Shown piece after piece: positions 54,865-64,000 of a stretch of DNA of 64,000 nt. The first letter of the stretch is position 1, and each line of letters opens with the position of its first letter. The notes below the pieces were generated by a model. It had not been told where the DNA came from. It saw nothing but the letters and a program-made list of their open reading frames with translations, and ran no database searches. The stretch is from Papaver somniferum (taxonomy: Eukaryota > Streptophyta > Magnoliopsida > Ranunculales > Papaveraceae): NCBI RefSeq assembly GCF_003573695.1, contig NW_020621603.1:18835116-18899115 (forward strand), written 5' to 3'. Both the position numbers and the translations under genes were made by a program.

Positions 54865-57257
54865 TATTAAAGCACTGCTCGGTCAAACTCGCATGCGTTG
54901 CTATCTCAAGCATGTTTGTCAATGTTAGTGATCAAAACTATAAGTCTTGATGTCTAGTCTCTAATATCTAAGTCTCGGACTAGGATAGTAAGTTTAGTTG
55001 AGCTCAAGGAATTCATGGCGATTCATCATACAAGAAGAAGATCTACTCAAGGAACCGGTGGAACTTCTCGACAAAAAGGTATGTGGAGACTTGAACTTAT
55101 TTGTCACTCAAAAGTCTATATATTCTATCTCCTACTCTTTGAGACAAAAGTCGTATGCTATATATGTAGACTAGATCATACACATTTGGTATTTCGAGCA
55201 GAGTATACCTCGCCTATCTATATCTCGAAATAAATGTTGGTAAGCTTTTCGCTTCGACCAAGTTTATCTTTACCTAGTGACGAAAGTCATGAGTGTTTCA
55301 ATCACTTTGAAAATTGCTTTGACGAGAAATAGTGTGACAACTATATAACGTCCTCTAAGAATGTTTCAATGATTGGAATGACAGTTTAGATTACATAACC
55401 AATGGATTCCTTGAACCGAAGTTTTCGACCTTTGTTGATCAAGAGAACCGGAAGTATGGCAAGTGCCAAGTCCGCGAACTGCCGAAGTTCTCAAACCCGA
55501 GAATTTCTGCTGGAGTTGACAAACTACTTGCGTGAGCCAAGTCCGCGAACCCAGTCCGCGAACCGGCATAGTTCTCGAACCCGAGAATTTCTGCTGGAGT
55601 TTGTAAACTCTATCTGGTGTCTTAAGTCCGCGAACCTAGTCTGCGAACTTGAGAAGGTTATATATCTAAAGATGATTTCTGAACTTAATCTTAAAATACT
55701 AAGGAATGCATTTGCAAACCATGGCTATTAAAGTTCATGAACCGATTCGAGTGAATCAAATCATCTTTGCTTGAATTGTGTCTTGTGTAGTTACATAAGA
55801 TTTCCTTGCAATTGAACAACTCTCTTAACTAGTTCATTTGAGTCAATTGAACTAGTTATGGCGAAGAAGAACATGGTTGGTATGAAACGCTCATATGGTT
55901 AACCTCTTTGGGTAGACTATTGTTGAACCAACAATGTACATGTTAGGTGCGGTTTAAACCTAGAAGCGTACAGTCATTTGTGTATGACAAGATAAGTTTT
56001 CGATCTAACGGTTGAGAAATATTAGCTTGAATCTAAATCAGGTTTTTATCTAATGGTGAATATTGATTGCTTTGTAACTAAGGCAAAACCTTGATTTGAA
56101 AGGCTATATAAAAGAGACATCTAGTATTGTGCAAAACTAATCCCCACACCTTACGTGTGATACTAGTTTACGTGCTAGAGTCGTTTCTCCTTTAACCTTT
56201 GGTTTTGTTCTTCTAAAACCGGGTTAACGACTTAAATAGTTCACTGGGATTGTGAAACCAGACCGATACTACTTTTATCGTAGTTGTGTGATCTGATCTT
56301 GCATCTTCTATCGTAACAGTACAATCATATTGATTGGCTTGAGATCGTGAGAGTTCTCCGATAGGAAAGATATAAAAAGTAATCAGAAACACCTTCATCT
56401 CATCGTTTGTGATTCCACGACATCTTGTTTCGTTACCATACGATTAAGATTGTTGTGAGGTGATTGATTAATCTAGGCTGTTCTTCGGGAATATAAGACC
56501 GTATTATCAATTGGTTCCTGTTCACCTTGATTATTATTAAAAGACGGAACAAAAACTTTTAGGGTTTTTCTGTGGGAGACAGATTGATCATTTGATAAAC
56601 TTGTCTGTGTGAGACAGATTTGTTTATTGTTAAAGCCTGCGATTTTGGGTTGTAGCAACTCTTAGTTGTGGGTGAGATCAGCTAAGGGAATCAAGTGCGC
56701 AGTATCCTGCTGGGATCATAGGAGTAGGGAGTACAACTGTACCTTGGATCAGTGGGATACTGATTGGGGTTCAGCTATAGTCCAGTCCGAAGTTAGCTTG
56801 GAGTAGGCTAGTGTCTGTAGCGGCTTAATACAGTGTGTATTCAATCTGGACTAGGTCCCGAGGTTTTTCTGTATTTGCGGTTTCCTCGTTAACAAAATTC
56901 TGGTGCCTGTGTTATTTCTATTTCCGCATTATATTTGTTTATATAATTGAAATAATACAGGTTGTGCGTTTGAATCAATCAATTGGAAATCCGACCTTTG
57001 GTTGTTGATTGATATTGATTGATCCTTGTACATTGGTCTTTGGTACCGTCCAAGTTATTCCTTGTGTTTGATTATAGACTCGCTGATTTCTATTAGCTTG
57101 AGTGAATCAAAACAAGAGAGATATATTAAATCCTTGAGATACTTTTACCTAGATTGAGTCTGACTGTCTAGTTGATTTTCTAGAAAGTGTTCGGAGTTAG
57201 TCCATACAAATTGCTAAGCGAAATATTAGATGGTGTTGTTAGACCCCCGCTTTTTCA
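54865..57257 (+). repeat. 3' LTR of SIRE element 1
   Basis: 2393 bp, ending GACCCCCGCTTTTTCA. The first bases are TATTAAAGCACTGCTC where the 5' LTR has TGTTAGAGCACTGCTC, so the terminal TG has mutated. TATA box at 56105-56114. The target duplication TCTTG follows. Confidence 0.92.
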
Positions 57258-57436
57258 TCTTGTTTATGGAAACCTTAAGAATTCTCAAGAGGAGGACGCG
57301 GACGTTTGTGGACTTTTAGCACAAAAGAAAACTTGCACAAAAACCGAAACTGAAATAATATAAAACATACTTGAGCATTTCTCAATAAATTTCCTTGCAC
57401 CTCTCAAGTTAGAAACAAGGAAAAGAATACCAGGAG

Positions 57437-58672
57437 TCAGGTGGTAGAGTGGAATTTAGTTCCACTGTGGTCATCGAGAAAGGAGTTGTATATATCATCT
57501 GACAGTTTGATCTTCGTGTTCTTCGCCTTTCTTCGGTTGTCTTTCATCTCAGAAGAGTAAGCCACGATGTGTTTAACATATCCGTCAGAAGGCTTTTTCT
57601 GAGGACTAAATCTAGGACCTCTTGCAATTGGTTCAATAGGATCAGAATGGATAGGAATCCATTTTCTAGACTTGGATTTACCAGAAACAGTCTTATAAAC
57701 ACATGGAATGCTTTTAACGGCAGCACAAGAATTTATACGACTAGAATGCATTTGAACTTTGTGATGATTTCTAGGAAAGAGATCATATTTATAAAACTTC
57801 TGGTTTTCTGTGGGCATGCGATTTACTGCAGTAGTCGACGGACTATTTATCCCATTGACAGTGTAAAGAAGAAAATTATGAAGTTTAGAAATTTGTTTCT
57901 TTCTGGAAAAACAATGGATAGCATAGTGATTCTTTTTCCCACATAAGGTACATGTTCGTGGAGGAGAAGCAACAATTGGCACCTGATTTAGCTTCATAGC
58001 GATGTGAGAAGATTGTAAGTTATGCAAACTTTTCTTGACACGATCTTCTTCTGGAGAACATTTCGTCATGTACTGTAACTCATGAGAGTTAGTACGTACA
58101 GAAAAATATCTCTTTAAGACAGAGTTTTCCTTTTCCAAAGATTTACACTGTTCATGAGCTAAAGTAAGAGATGCTTCTAGTTTCTCTTTTTCAACACGAA
58201 TTTTGTTAAGATCTGATGAATGAGTCTCGACCAAACGTTTCTCTCTAATTGAGTCTTCTTTAACAATATCTTCAAGAACACTAATCTTTTCACGTTGTTG
58301 AGTAGTTTCTTGGAGAAGTTTTTCAATATTCTTTGAGAAAGACTCAATGATGTCGTAGAGTTCATGTTCTCGATCAAGAGACTTGTCAAATTCATCAATA
58401 AGCTGATCATGATCCTGAAAATCAATAATCTCAGCAGTGTTTTTTGAGATTCTGTTGAGCTTCATTTCAGCTTTTCCCATAGTGCTCAATGTCTCATCGG
58501 AGAGATATATGTCATCACAGGATGAAACAATATTCTTACCTCGGGATTCGGAAGAATCAGCTAAGGAGTAATCCTTTGAGGTATTCCCAATACATTTGGC
58601 ATAGTTAAAAGCTTTAGAAGACATCTTGGTATGCGTAGAAGAGATTCTGTCCACAGACTCAGATTGCCACAA
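57437..58672 (-). CDS. SIRE-like partial Gag, intact frame
   Basis: A 411-codon unbroken frame; the likely start is the Met of MSSKAFNYAKCIGNTSKDY at about 58624, matching the other copy. A long coiled coil (DQLIDEFDKSLDREHELYD to LEKENSVLKRYFS), a zinc knuckle CTLCGKKNHYAIHC (C-x2-C-x4-H-x4-C), and SGKSRKWIPIHSDPIEPIARG-type sequence (KSKSRKWIP) follow. It is the C-terminal half of a SIRE Gag without the N-terminal capsid-like domain. The open frame in an old element could mean retained use or chance. RNA or nucleic-acid binding is inferred from the knuckle. Confidence 0.75.
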   Translation of the reverse strand: MWQSESVDRISSTHTKMSSKAFNYAKCIGNTSKDYSLADSSESRGKNIVSSCDDIYLSDETLSTMGKAEMKLNRISKNTAEIIDFQDHDQLIDEFDKSLDREHELYDIIESFSKNIEKLLQETTQQREKISVLEDIVKEDSIREKRLVETHSSDLNKIRVEKEKLEASLTLAHEQCKSLEKENSVLKRYFSVRTNSHELQYMTKCSPEEDRVKKSLHNLQSSHIAMKLNQVPIVASPPRTCTLCGKKNHYAIHCFSRKKQISKLHNFLLYTVNGINSPSTTAVNRMPTENQKFYKYDLFPRNHHKVQMHSSRINSCAAVKSIPCVYKTVSGKSKSRKWIPIHSDPIEPIARGPRFSPQKKPSDGYVKHIVAYSSEMKDNRRKAKNTKIKLSDDIYNSFLDDHSGTKFHSTT

Positions 58673-58720
58673 ACATAGGCTTGTAAGGTCTTACACGTGT
58701 TTGCCTTCTCTGATATCAAT

Positions 58721-61075
58721 TGAAAAAGCGGGGGTCTAACAACCACACCCAATATTTCGCTTAGCAATATGTATGGACAAACTCCAATATACTTTCTAGA
58801 GAATCAACTAGACAGTCAGACTCAATCTAGATTAAAAGTATATCAAAGAGTTTATATCTCAATCAATCGATTTGATATATACTCAAGCAAATAGAAATCT
58901 GCGAGTCTTTATCAAATACTAGAGAGATAACTTGGATGGTACCAAAGACCAATATCCTAGTGTCAATCAATTTAAATCAACAACCAAAAGGTCGGATATT
59001 CTAATTGATTGAACAACGCACAACCTGTGATATTTCAATTATATAACAAAATATAATGCGGAAAAAAAATAACACAGACACCAGAATTTTTTTAACGAGG
59101 AAGCCGCAAATGCAAAACCCCGGGACCTAGTCCAGATTGAACACACACTGTATTAAGCCGCTACAGACACTAGCCTACTCCAAATTAACTTCGGTCTGGA
59201 CTGTATTTGAACCCCAATCAATCTCACAATGATCCAAGGTACAGTTATGCTCTTACTTCTCTGATCCCAGTAGGATACTGCGCATTTGATTCCCTTAGCT
59301 AATCTCACCCACAACTAATAGTTGCTACGACCCAAAGTCGAAGACTTTAATAAACAAATCTGTATCATACAAAAAAGTCTACGGTAATAGATAAATTCGT
59401 CTCCCTCGAATATACCTACGAGTTTTGTTCCGTCTTTTGATAAATCAAGGTGAACAGGAACCAATAAATAATACCAAACTTATATTCCCGAAGAAAAGCT
59501 TAGTATTATCAATCACCTCACAATAATCTTAATCGATGCAGCGAAAAAAAATATTGTGGAATCACAAACGATGAGACGAAGTTTTTTTGTGATTAATTTT
59601 TATCTTGCCTATCGGAGATATAAAATCTCAAACCAATTATTACAATTGTACTCGTACGATAGAACATGCAAGATCAGATCACACAACTACAAGAAAAGTA
59701 GTATCGGTCTGGCTTCACAATCCCAATGAAGTCTTTAATTCGTTAACCTGGTTTAGAAGAAGAAACCAAAGGTTAAAGGAGAATCGACTCTAGTTATGCA
59801 ACTAGTATCACACATAAGGTGTGGGGATTAGGTTTCCTAGTTGCTAGAGTTCTCCCTTATATAAACTTTCAAATCAGGGTTTGCAATCAATGTTAGCTTA
59901 GTAACAAAGCATTCAATATTCACAGTTAGATGAAAACCTGATTAGATTCAAGCTAATATCTCTCAACCGTTAGATCGAAAACTTAGCTTGTCACACACAA
60001 ATGAAATGTCCAATTTTGGGTTTATGAACCGAACCCAAACATTAAAATTTTTGGGTTCAACAAGTCAACCAAATGGTTAGCCATATGATTACTTTCATAT
60101 CAACCATGTTCTTGTTCACCATAACTAGTTCAAATGACTCAAATGAACTAGTTAGAGAGTTGTTCAATTTCTTAAATCTTATGTAACTACACAAGACACA
60201 ATCGAAGCAAAATAGGTTTGATTCACTCGAATCGTTTCATGAACTTTATAGCCACGTTTTGCAAAAGCATTCCTTAGTTTATTTAAACATTAGTTCAAGA
60301 ACAACCGACTTTAGATATAACCTGCTCAAGTTCGCGGACTGGGTTCACGGACTTAAGCTCATGGAAGGAGTTCACAAAATCCAGCAGAAATTCTCGGGTC
60401 GAGAACTTCCGCCAGTTCGCGGACTTAGCTCACGCCACTTCCATTTCTCTTGATCAACAAAGTTCGCAAACTTTAGTTCAAGGAATAATGACTTATACAT
60501 ATATGTGTTTCCACAACAATGCTTATATCCTACCAATGGTTATGCAATCTAAACTCTCATTTCAATCATTGAAACATTCTCAGAGGACGCATATAGCCGT
60601 TATTCACAGACCATTTTTCGTCAGAGCAATTTTCAAAGTGATTGAAACATAACATGACTTTCATCACTAGGTAAAGATGAATTCGGCTAAAGCGAAAGCT
60701 TACCAACACATATTTTGAGAAATAGATAGGCGAGATAAACTCGGCTCGAAATAGCAAATGTGCATAATGAAAGTCTATGTATCAAAACGACTTTTGTCTC
60801 AAGAGTAGGAGATAAAATAGATAGACTTTTGAGTGACAGATAAGTTCAAGTCTCCACATACCTTTTAGTATATGAAGATCCACCAGTTCCTTGAGTAGTC
60901 CTTCGTCTTGTATGATGATTTCCATGGAGTCTTGAGCTCAACTACACTTTATATCATAGTCCGAGACCTTTATCTATGTAGGCTAGAAATCAAGACTTAT
61001 AGTTTTGATCACTAACATTGACAAACATGCTTGATATAGCAATGCATGCGAGTTCGATCGATCAATGCACTAACA
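58721..61075 (-). repeat. 5' LTR of the older SIRE-like element
   Basis: On the minus strand it starts TGTTAGTGCATTGATCG and ends CCCCCGCTTTTTCA, about 2355 bp. It aligns in reverse with the LTRs of SIRE element 1 but is clearly more diverged. The shared GTCCGCGAAC module is at about 60325-60435. Confidence 0.88.
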
Positions 61076-61628
61076 CACCGACATCATCCTTAGAAGCTTT
61101 TTCGACATCTTTTCCGGATGCCGCTACCATGATCTCTTCAGCAGACATTTCAGTATTTTCTCCGGCGGTTGATCCAACACTTTCTACGAAAGATACTTCA
61201 ATTTCTCCTTCAGGAACTTCCCCAACAGCCTTCTGAGGATACTCTGGTTCGTCCATGTCAGAATCGAGGATGATGATTCCGTTACAAACAGGGTAATCAT
61301 ACTTGTTTTCCCAGGAAGGACGCTCATGCTCGATCCTTCGCCGCTTTAGCCGAGCCGCAAATATTTCAGCTCTCGCGCTCGGCAGCTGAGACGCTTCGCT
61401 GCGCCTCCATTCTTCCTCCATGCCGACCGAAGTCAAGAAAGCCTGAGCACGCTCCCGAACGAAACGTAGTTGCAGAAGAGACATACCCTGTATAGTATGA
61501 CCGGCTTCACGAAACGGAGTATGTATTTTGACGATCACCTCCTCAAGCGCACTAGCCTCGGGTTTGTCGACTTCAAAGCTCTTCTCTGGAGAAGTAAAAG
61601 AGTAACCATCACCAGCAGTTCCCATCAT
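61076..61628 (-). pseudogene. Disrupted antisense ORF of Tat element 2
   Basis: The reading starts at 61628 (MMGTAGDGYSFTSPEKSFEV), directly after a likely splice acceptor TTTTTGCAG, and is cut at 61076 by the older SIRE LTR. 184 residues remain: an acidic N-terminus, LLQLRFVRERAQAFLTSVGM, a basic stretch RLKRRRIEHERPSWENKYDY, and IIILDSDMDEPEYPQ, then acidic low complexity. I do not recognise a domain. By position it corresponds to the antisense gene of Tat 1, but no PMD sequence is left to prove that. Confidence 0.5.
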
Positions 61629-62051
61629 TCACTGCAAAAAGGGACGTTATGATCATACTGGTGGCTGGTAAATAAAAATCGTTATTATCAATCAAAAACC
61701 AAACTACATAATGAACATGGAGCAATACCTGGAACGAAGAAGAAAAGAAATTTTGCGATGGGAGAAAGGCTCAGCATCTTCTTTATATTCCGCAAATCAG
61801 CTAGATCCCGCGAAGAAAAGGAGTCTCTGCTTGCCGTGTATAAAGGCTCCGGATACGGGATAACAATAGAGTAGATACTTATCTATCTAATGGTAACCGA
61901 CGTGCAAAGGAAACGTGCTTTACTCAAGAACCAAGCCAAGCCTCTATCCTGGTAATATGCATCGACCTCGTCTTGTGAATTTCTTTGTCTGTCACCATTT
62001 AGTGCTTACCCCGCAAGAATGCCACTGTTATGTGCTAAGCAGGGGACTTAA
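61629..62051 (-). promoter_or_regulatory. Leader intron and putative promoter of the Tat 2 antisense ORF
   Basis: On the minus strand: an exon end CGTTCCAG and donor GTATTGCTCC at about 61729, and an acceptor TTTTTGCAG just before 61631. Sequence upstream, to the purine tract, should hold the promoter; no clear minus-strand TATA box was found. A plus-strand TATAAAGG at about 61842 is of unknown use. Confidence 0.4.
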
Positions 62052-62327
62052 TGTTGATGGTGGTTTTTAGTTCGGGGTCAAAATCGTAAAACCCTATATT
62101 TAGCGCTATGATCCTGCAAATAAATAAAGGCCACTTGAAAGTAACGAGTGCTCAAACCTCTTTATTTACACATGTATTGAACAATTCAGTACATATACAT
62201 GAAATTCACTCAGAATGGTACGTGCAACAACAATCCCAAATATTCTGTGAATTCGGTTAGCATTATTAGTTAATGTATGATTTTCCTAGTATTTTCCGTG
62301 CTACGTTCTCATCCGAACTCTCATCAT

Positions 62328-62361
62328 TGACATGACATGACATGACATGACATGACATGAC
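62328..62361 (+). repeat. CATGA microsatellite
   Basis: Six perfect CATGA units follow ATTGA. Confidence 0.9.
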
Positions 62362-62559
62362 GATTAAGTGTTCACTCTCAGCAGAGTAGCATGAATCTCC
62401 CGAAGTGCCAATATTGAGATCTGCATGAAATACCCACACAGGCTACATCACTCTCTAACAAAGAGAGTCTCGTATCGACGCACTTCTAATTAAAGTACAG
62501 CTCGATCGAACATGTTTAATTCCCTTAAGGGAAATCTAGACTGTCCATACCAGTCTCAG

Positions 62560-63990
62560 AAACGATCACAGCCACGCAATTTGGCCGCACAATTTAACAA
62601 GCCTAACGAAACCCTGGCGGAAATAGAAAACTATCATGATGACCGTTGGCGGGCCCACCAACTCTCCAACTGATTGGACCATGCCTAGACACATCCCAGC
62701 GTTATCAAACGCGAACCCCGAGTGTGAATGATCACGGTGTCGAAAGAAAGCTCAAACGAGATAGACTGTTCAAAACGGTCTTAGAAGCATCACGAACGTC
62801 CAACTTTGCCAACCTGATTGGAAGGCTTGGATCCTCCTACAAACAGTTAAGGAAGCGCAAGCATGATCATCAGCGGGCCCACTAGTGCTCTAGTCGACCG
62901 ACTTGCATGCGGTAAACCTATAAAGTGCTCAATCGCTTACCTAAACATGGGCGTTCACGCTGCTCAAACGAATTGAGACTGGCAAAGACGGTCTCAAAAC
63001 GCATCACGACCGTCCAACTTAGCCAGCCTAGTTGGACGGCTTAGATCGCATCTTGAGCGAGCAAATAAGTGCTGGCGTGTCCACCGGCGACCCAGCTACA
63101 CCCATGGTTGATCAACTTGCTCACGGCAAGCCGAGAATGTATCGAATCGTTCACCCAAAGTAGGGTGAACGCGCTGTTTTAAAAACCCTAAAATTACGTT
63201 TGCGGCAACACACTACTGCCGAAAATAAATCACGGTTGTCTATTTTCGTCGGCCTAGTTGGACGGCCTAGATCCAATTTCAGGGAGCCAACGAGATGGTA
63301 ACGTGTTCACCGTCGACCCAACTCCATCGTTGGTCGATTGACTTGCCCATAGCAAGCTTGGAACGCATAGGATTGTTCACCCAAAGTAGTATGAAAGCAC
63401 AACTTTGAAACCCTAATTGGCTTTTGCGACCGCATGTCACTGCCACAAATCGATCATGACCATCCGTGTTCGTCGGCCTATTTGAATGGGTTAGATCTAA
63501 TTCTAGATGGTCCATAAGATATCAACGTGCACACCAGTAAGCCACCTTCACACATGGTCGATCGACCTGTTCGACCTAAGGCTCAATGCCTCGAAACGCA
63601 CGTCCAAAGAGGAGTGGGCCACACATCTTTCAAACCCTGAATTACATCAGCGGCAACATATAACTCCCGCAATTCATCTCTTCCACCCAACTTTGCTAGC
63701 CTGGTTGGACGACATATATTTATTTCCGGCAAACCAACAAATTAATATGGCCATCATCGGTCATCCCTCCTCCACGAGCAGCGATCGGCCAAGTAATGGC
63801 TTGTCCCTAGAGACACCAAACGATCACCCAAAGGTGGTCGACCATGCTTCCTCCTTTAATACGCTTATCCGCGACTTATTCAATTAAGATCCAAAACAAC
63901 GATGCTTCATACACATCGATTAGTTTGAGCTGCTTAAAAGCGATGTTTCACATGCATCAGATACATATTTTGGCATTATAAACAACTTAG
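62560..63990 (+). repeat. Degenerate tandem array of about 220-bp units in the Tat 2 LTR
   Basis: The phrase GTCCAACTTAGCCAGCCTAG or a variant followed by TTGGACGGCTTAGATC recurs near 62795, 63010, 63240, 63465 and 63690. Each is followed by a CCAC/GACCCA box and a TGGTCGA-CTTGC box. Confidence 0.75.
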
Positions 63991-64000
63991 TTGTTTCACT

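Larger units (their letters stand above)
33495..57257 (+). mobile_element. SIRE-like Ty1/copia deletion derivative, hosting an Athila-like element
   Basis: 5' LTR 33495-34995 plus 50413-51300, primer-binding site at 51303, partial gag, a small ORF, purine tract 54851-54864 and 3' LTR 54865-57257. The 5-bp target duplication TCTTG is present at 33490-33494 and 57258-57262. The two LTRs are both about 2.39 kb once the Athila insertion is removed. The internal region is only about 3.6 kb and has no protease, integrase, RT or RNase H, so the element must have been mobilised by a relative. Confidence 0.92.
57263..61075 (-). mobile_element. Older SIRE-like copia relative, minus strand
   Basis: On the minus strand: 5' LTR (61075 to 58721), a degenerate primer site TGATATCAGAGA, partial gag (58672-57437), then the point where the younger SIRE element inserted. 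The sequence past the insertion probably continues at 33489 downward. No pol and no 3' LTR were found. The element landed in an antisense gene of Tat element 2. Confidence 0.8.
61076..64000 (+). mobile_element. Tat-lineage Ty3/gypsy element 2, right part
   Basis: A minus-strand gene with a spliced leader (61076 to about 61760), a purine tract CAGGGGACTTAA (62040-62051) and the start of an LTR at 62052. The order mirrors Tat 1: antisense gene, then 3' LTR. The gag-pol side is not in the window or lies beyond the older SIRE insertion. Confidence 0.6.
62052..64000 (+). repeat. 3' LTR of Tat element 2, truncated by the window
   Basis: It begins TGTTGATGGTGGTTTTTAG after the purine tract, as does the reverse complement of 31444 in Tat 1. 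It contains a CATGA microsatellite and a tandem array of about 220-bp units. No gene is seen; the small frames at 62646-62885 and 63507-63887 lie in the repeats. Confidence 0.65.

Noticed and set aside
57569..57946. Plus-strand 125-codon frame
   Set aside because: Antisense shadow of the intact SIRE gag frame.
63507..63887. 126-codon plus-strand frame at the end of the window
   Set aside because: It runs through degenerate tandem repeats of the Tat LTR; no domain is visible.

Overview
This window reads as repeat-rich nuclear DNA of a flowering plant, probably a eudicot. The evidence is plant-type LINE-1 elements with a C-terminal RNase H, Ty1/copia elements of SIRE type, Ty3/gypsy elements of Athila and Tat type, a Mutator-like element, and a plant mobile domain (PMD) gene. 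I cannot name the species. I found no intact host gene and no convincing free-standing tRNA, rRNA or CRISPR array. Almost everything is a transposable element or its remains, often nested.

Layout, left half. 1-2266 is the 3' part of a Ty1/copia element with its LTR. It sits at the edge of a plus-strand LINE-1 (2267-10847) that was later split by a Mutator-like element (3097-5866, 9-bp target duplication, carrying a fragment of an ATL20-type RING-H2 gene) and by a solo LTR (9015-9487). An AT-rich MITE-like element (11277-11837) is followed by a second, minus-strand LINE-1 (11847 to about 17400). Next comes a Tat-lineage gypsy element on the minus strand: its gag-pol is badly deleted, an antisense PMD gene (18841-22508) lies downstream of the pol remnant, and its 5' LTR is 25584-31444. 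Inside that LTR, in an AAT microsatellite, lies a reverse transcriptase that ends in a restriction-like endonuclease domain (27418-30281).

Layout, right half. 33490-57262 is a clear Russian doll. A SIRE-like copia element (33495-57257, TSD TCTTG) is interrupted in its 5' LTR by an Athila-like gypsy element (34996-50407, TSD GCAAG). That element is interrupted by a non-coding, LARD-like LTR element (42894-47918, TSD ATTGG). The SIRE element itself landed in an older minus-strand SIRE relative (57263-61075, probably resuming at 33022-33489). That older element cut the antisense gene of a second Tat element, whose 3' LTR starts at 62052 and runs out of the window.

How the parts work together. 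No element looks autonomous. The copia and LINE pol genes have stops and frameshifts. LINE-1 A has lost a catalytic Asp of its RT. The Athila element lacks the RT catalytic box in an in-frame deletion and has Asn for the first integrase Asp. Both SIRE elements keep only the C-terminal half of Gag plus a small coiled-coil ORF. The LARD-like element has no protein genes but carries five tRNA-like modules with canonical A-box to B-box spacing. The most unusual signals are those tRNA-like modules, the microsatellite-embedded RT, the gene fragment caught by the Mutator-like element, the antisense PMD gene, and a sequence module shared by copia and gypsy LTRs. All boundaries, repeat comparisons and difference counts were made by eye.
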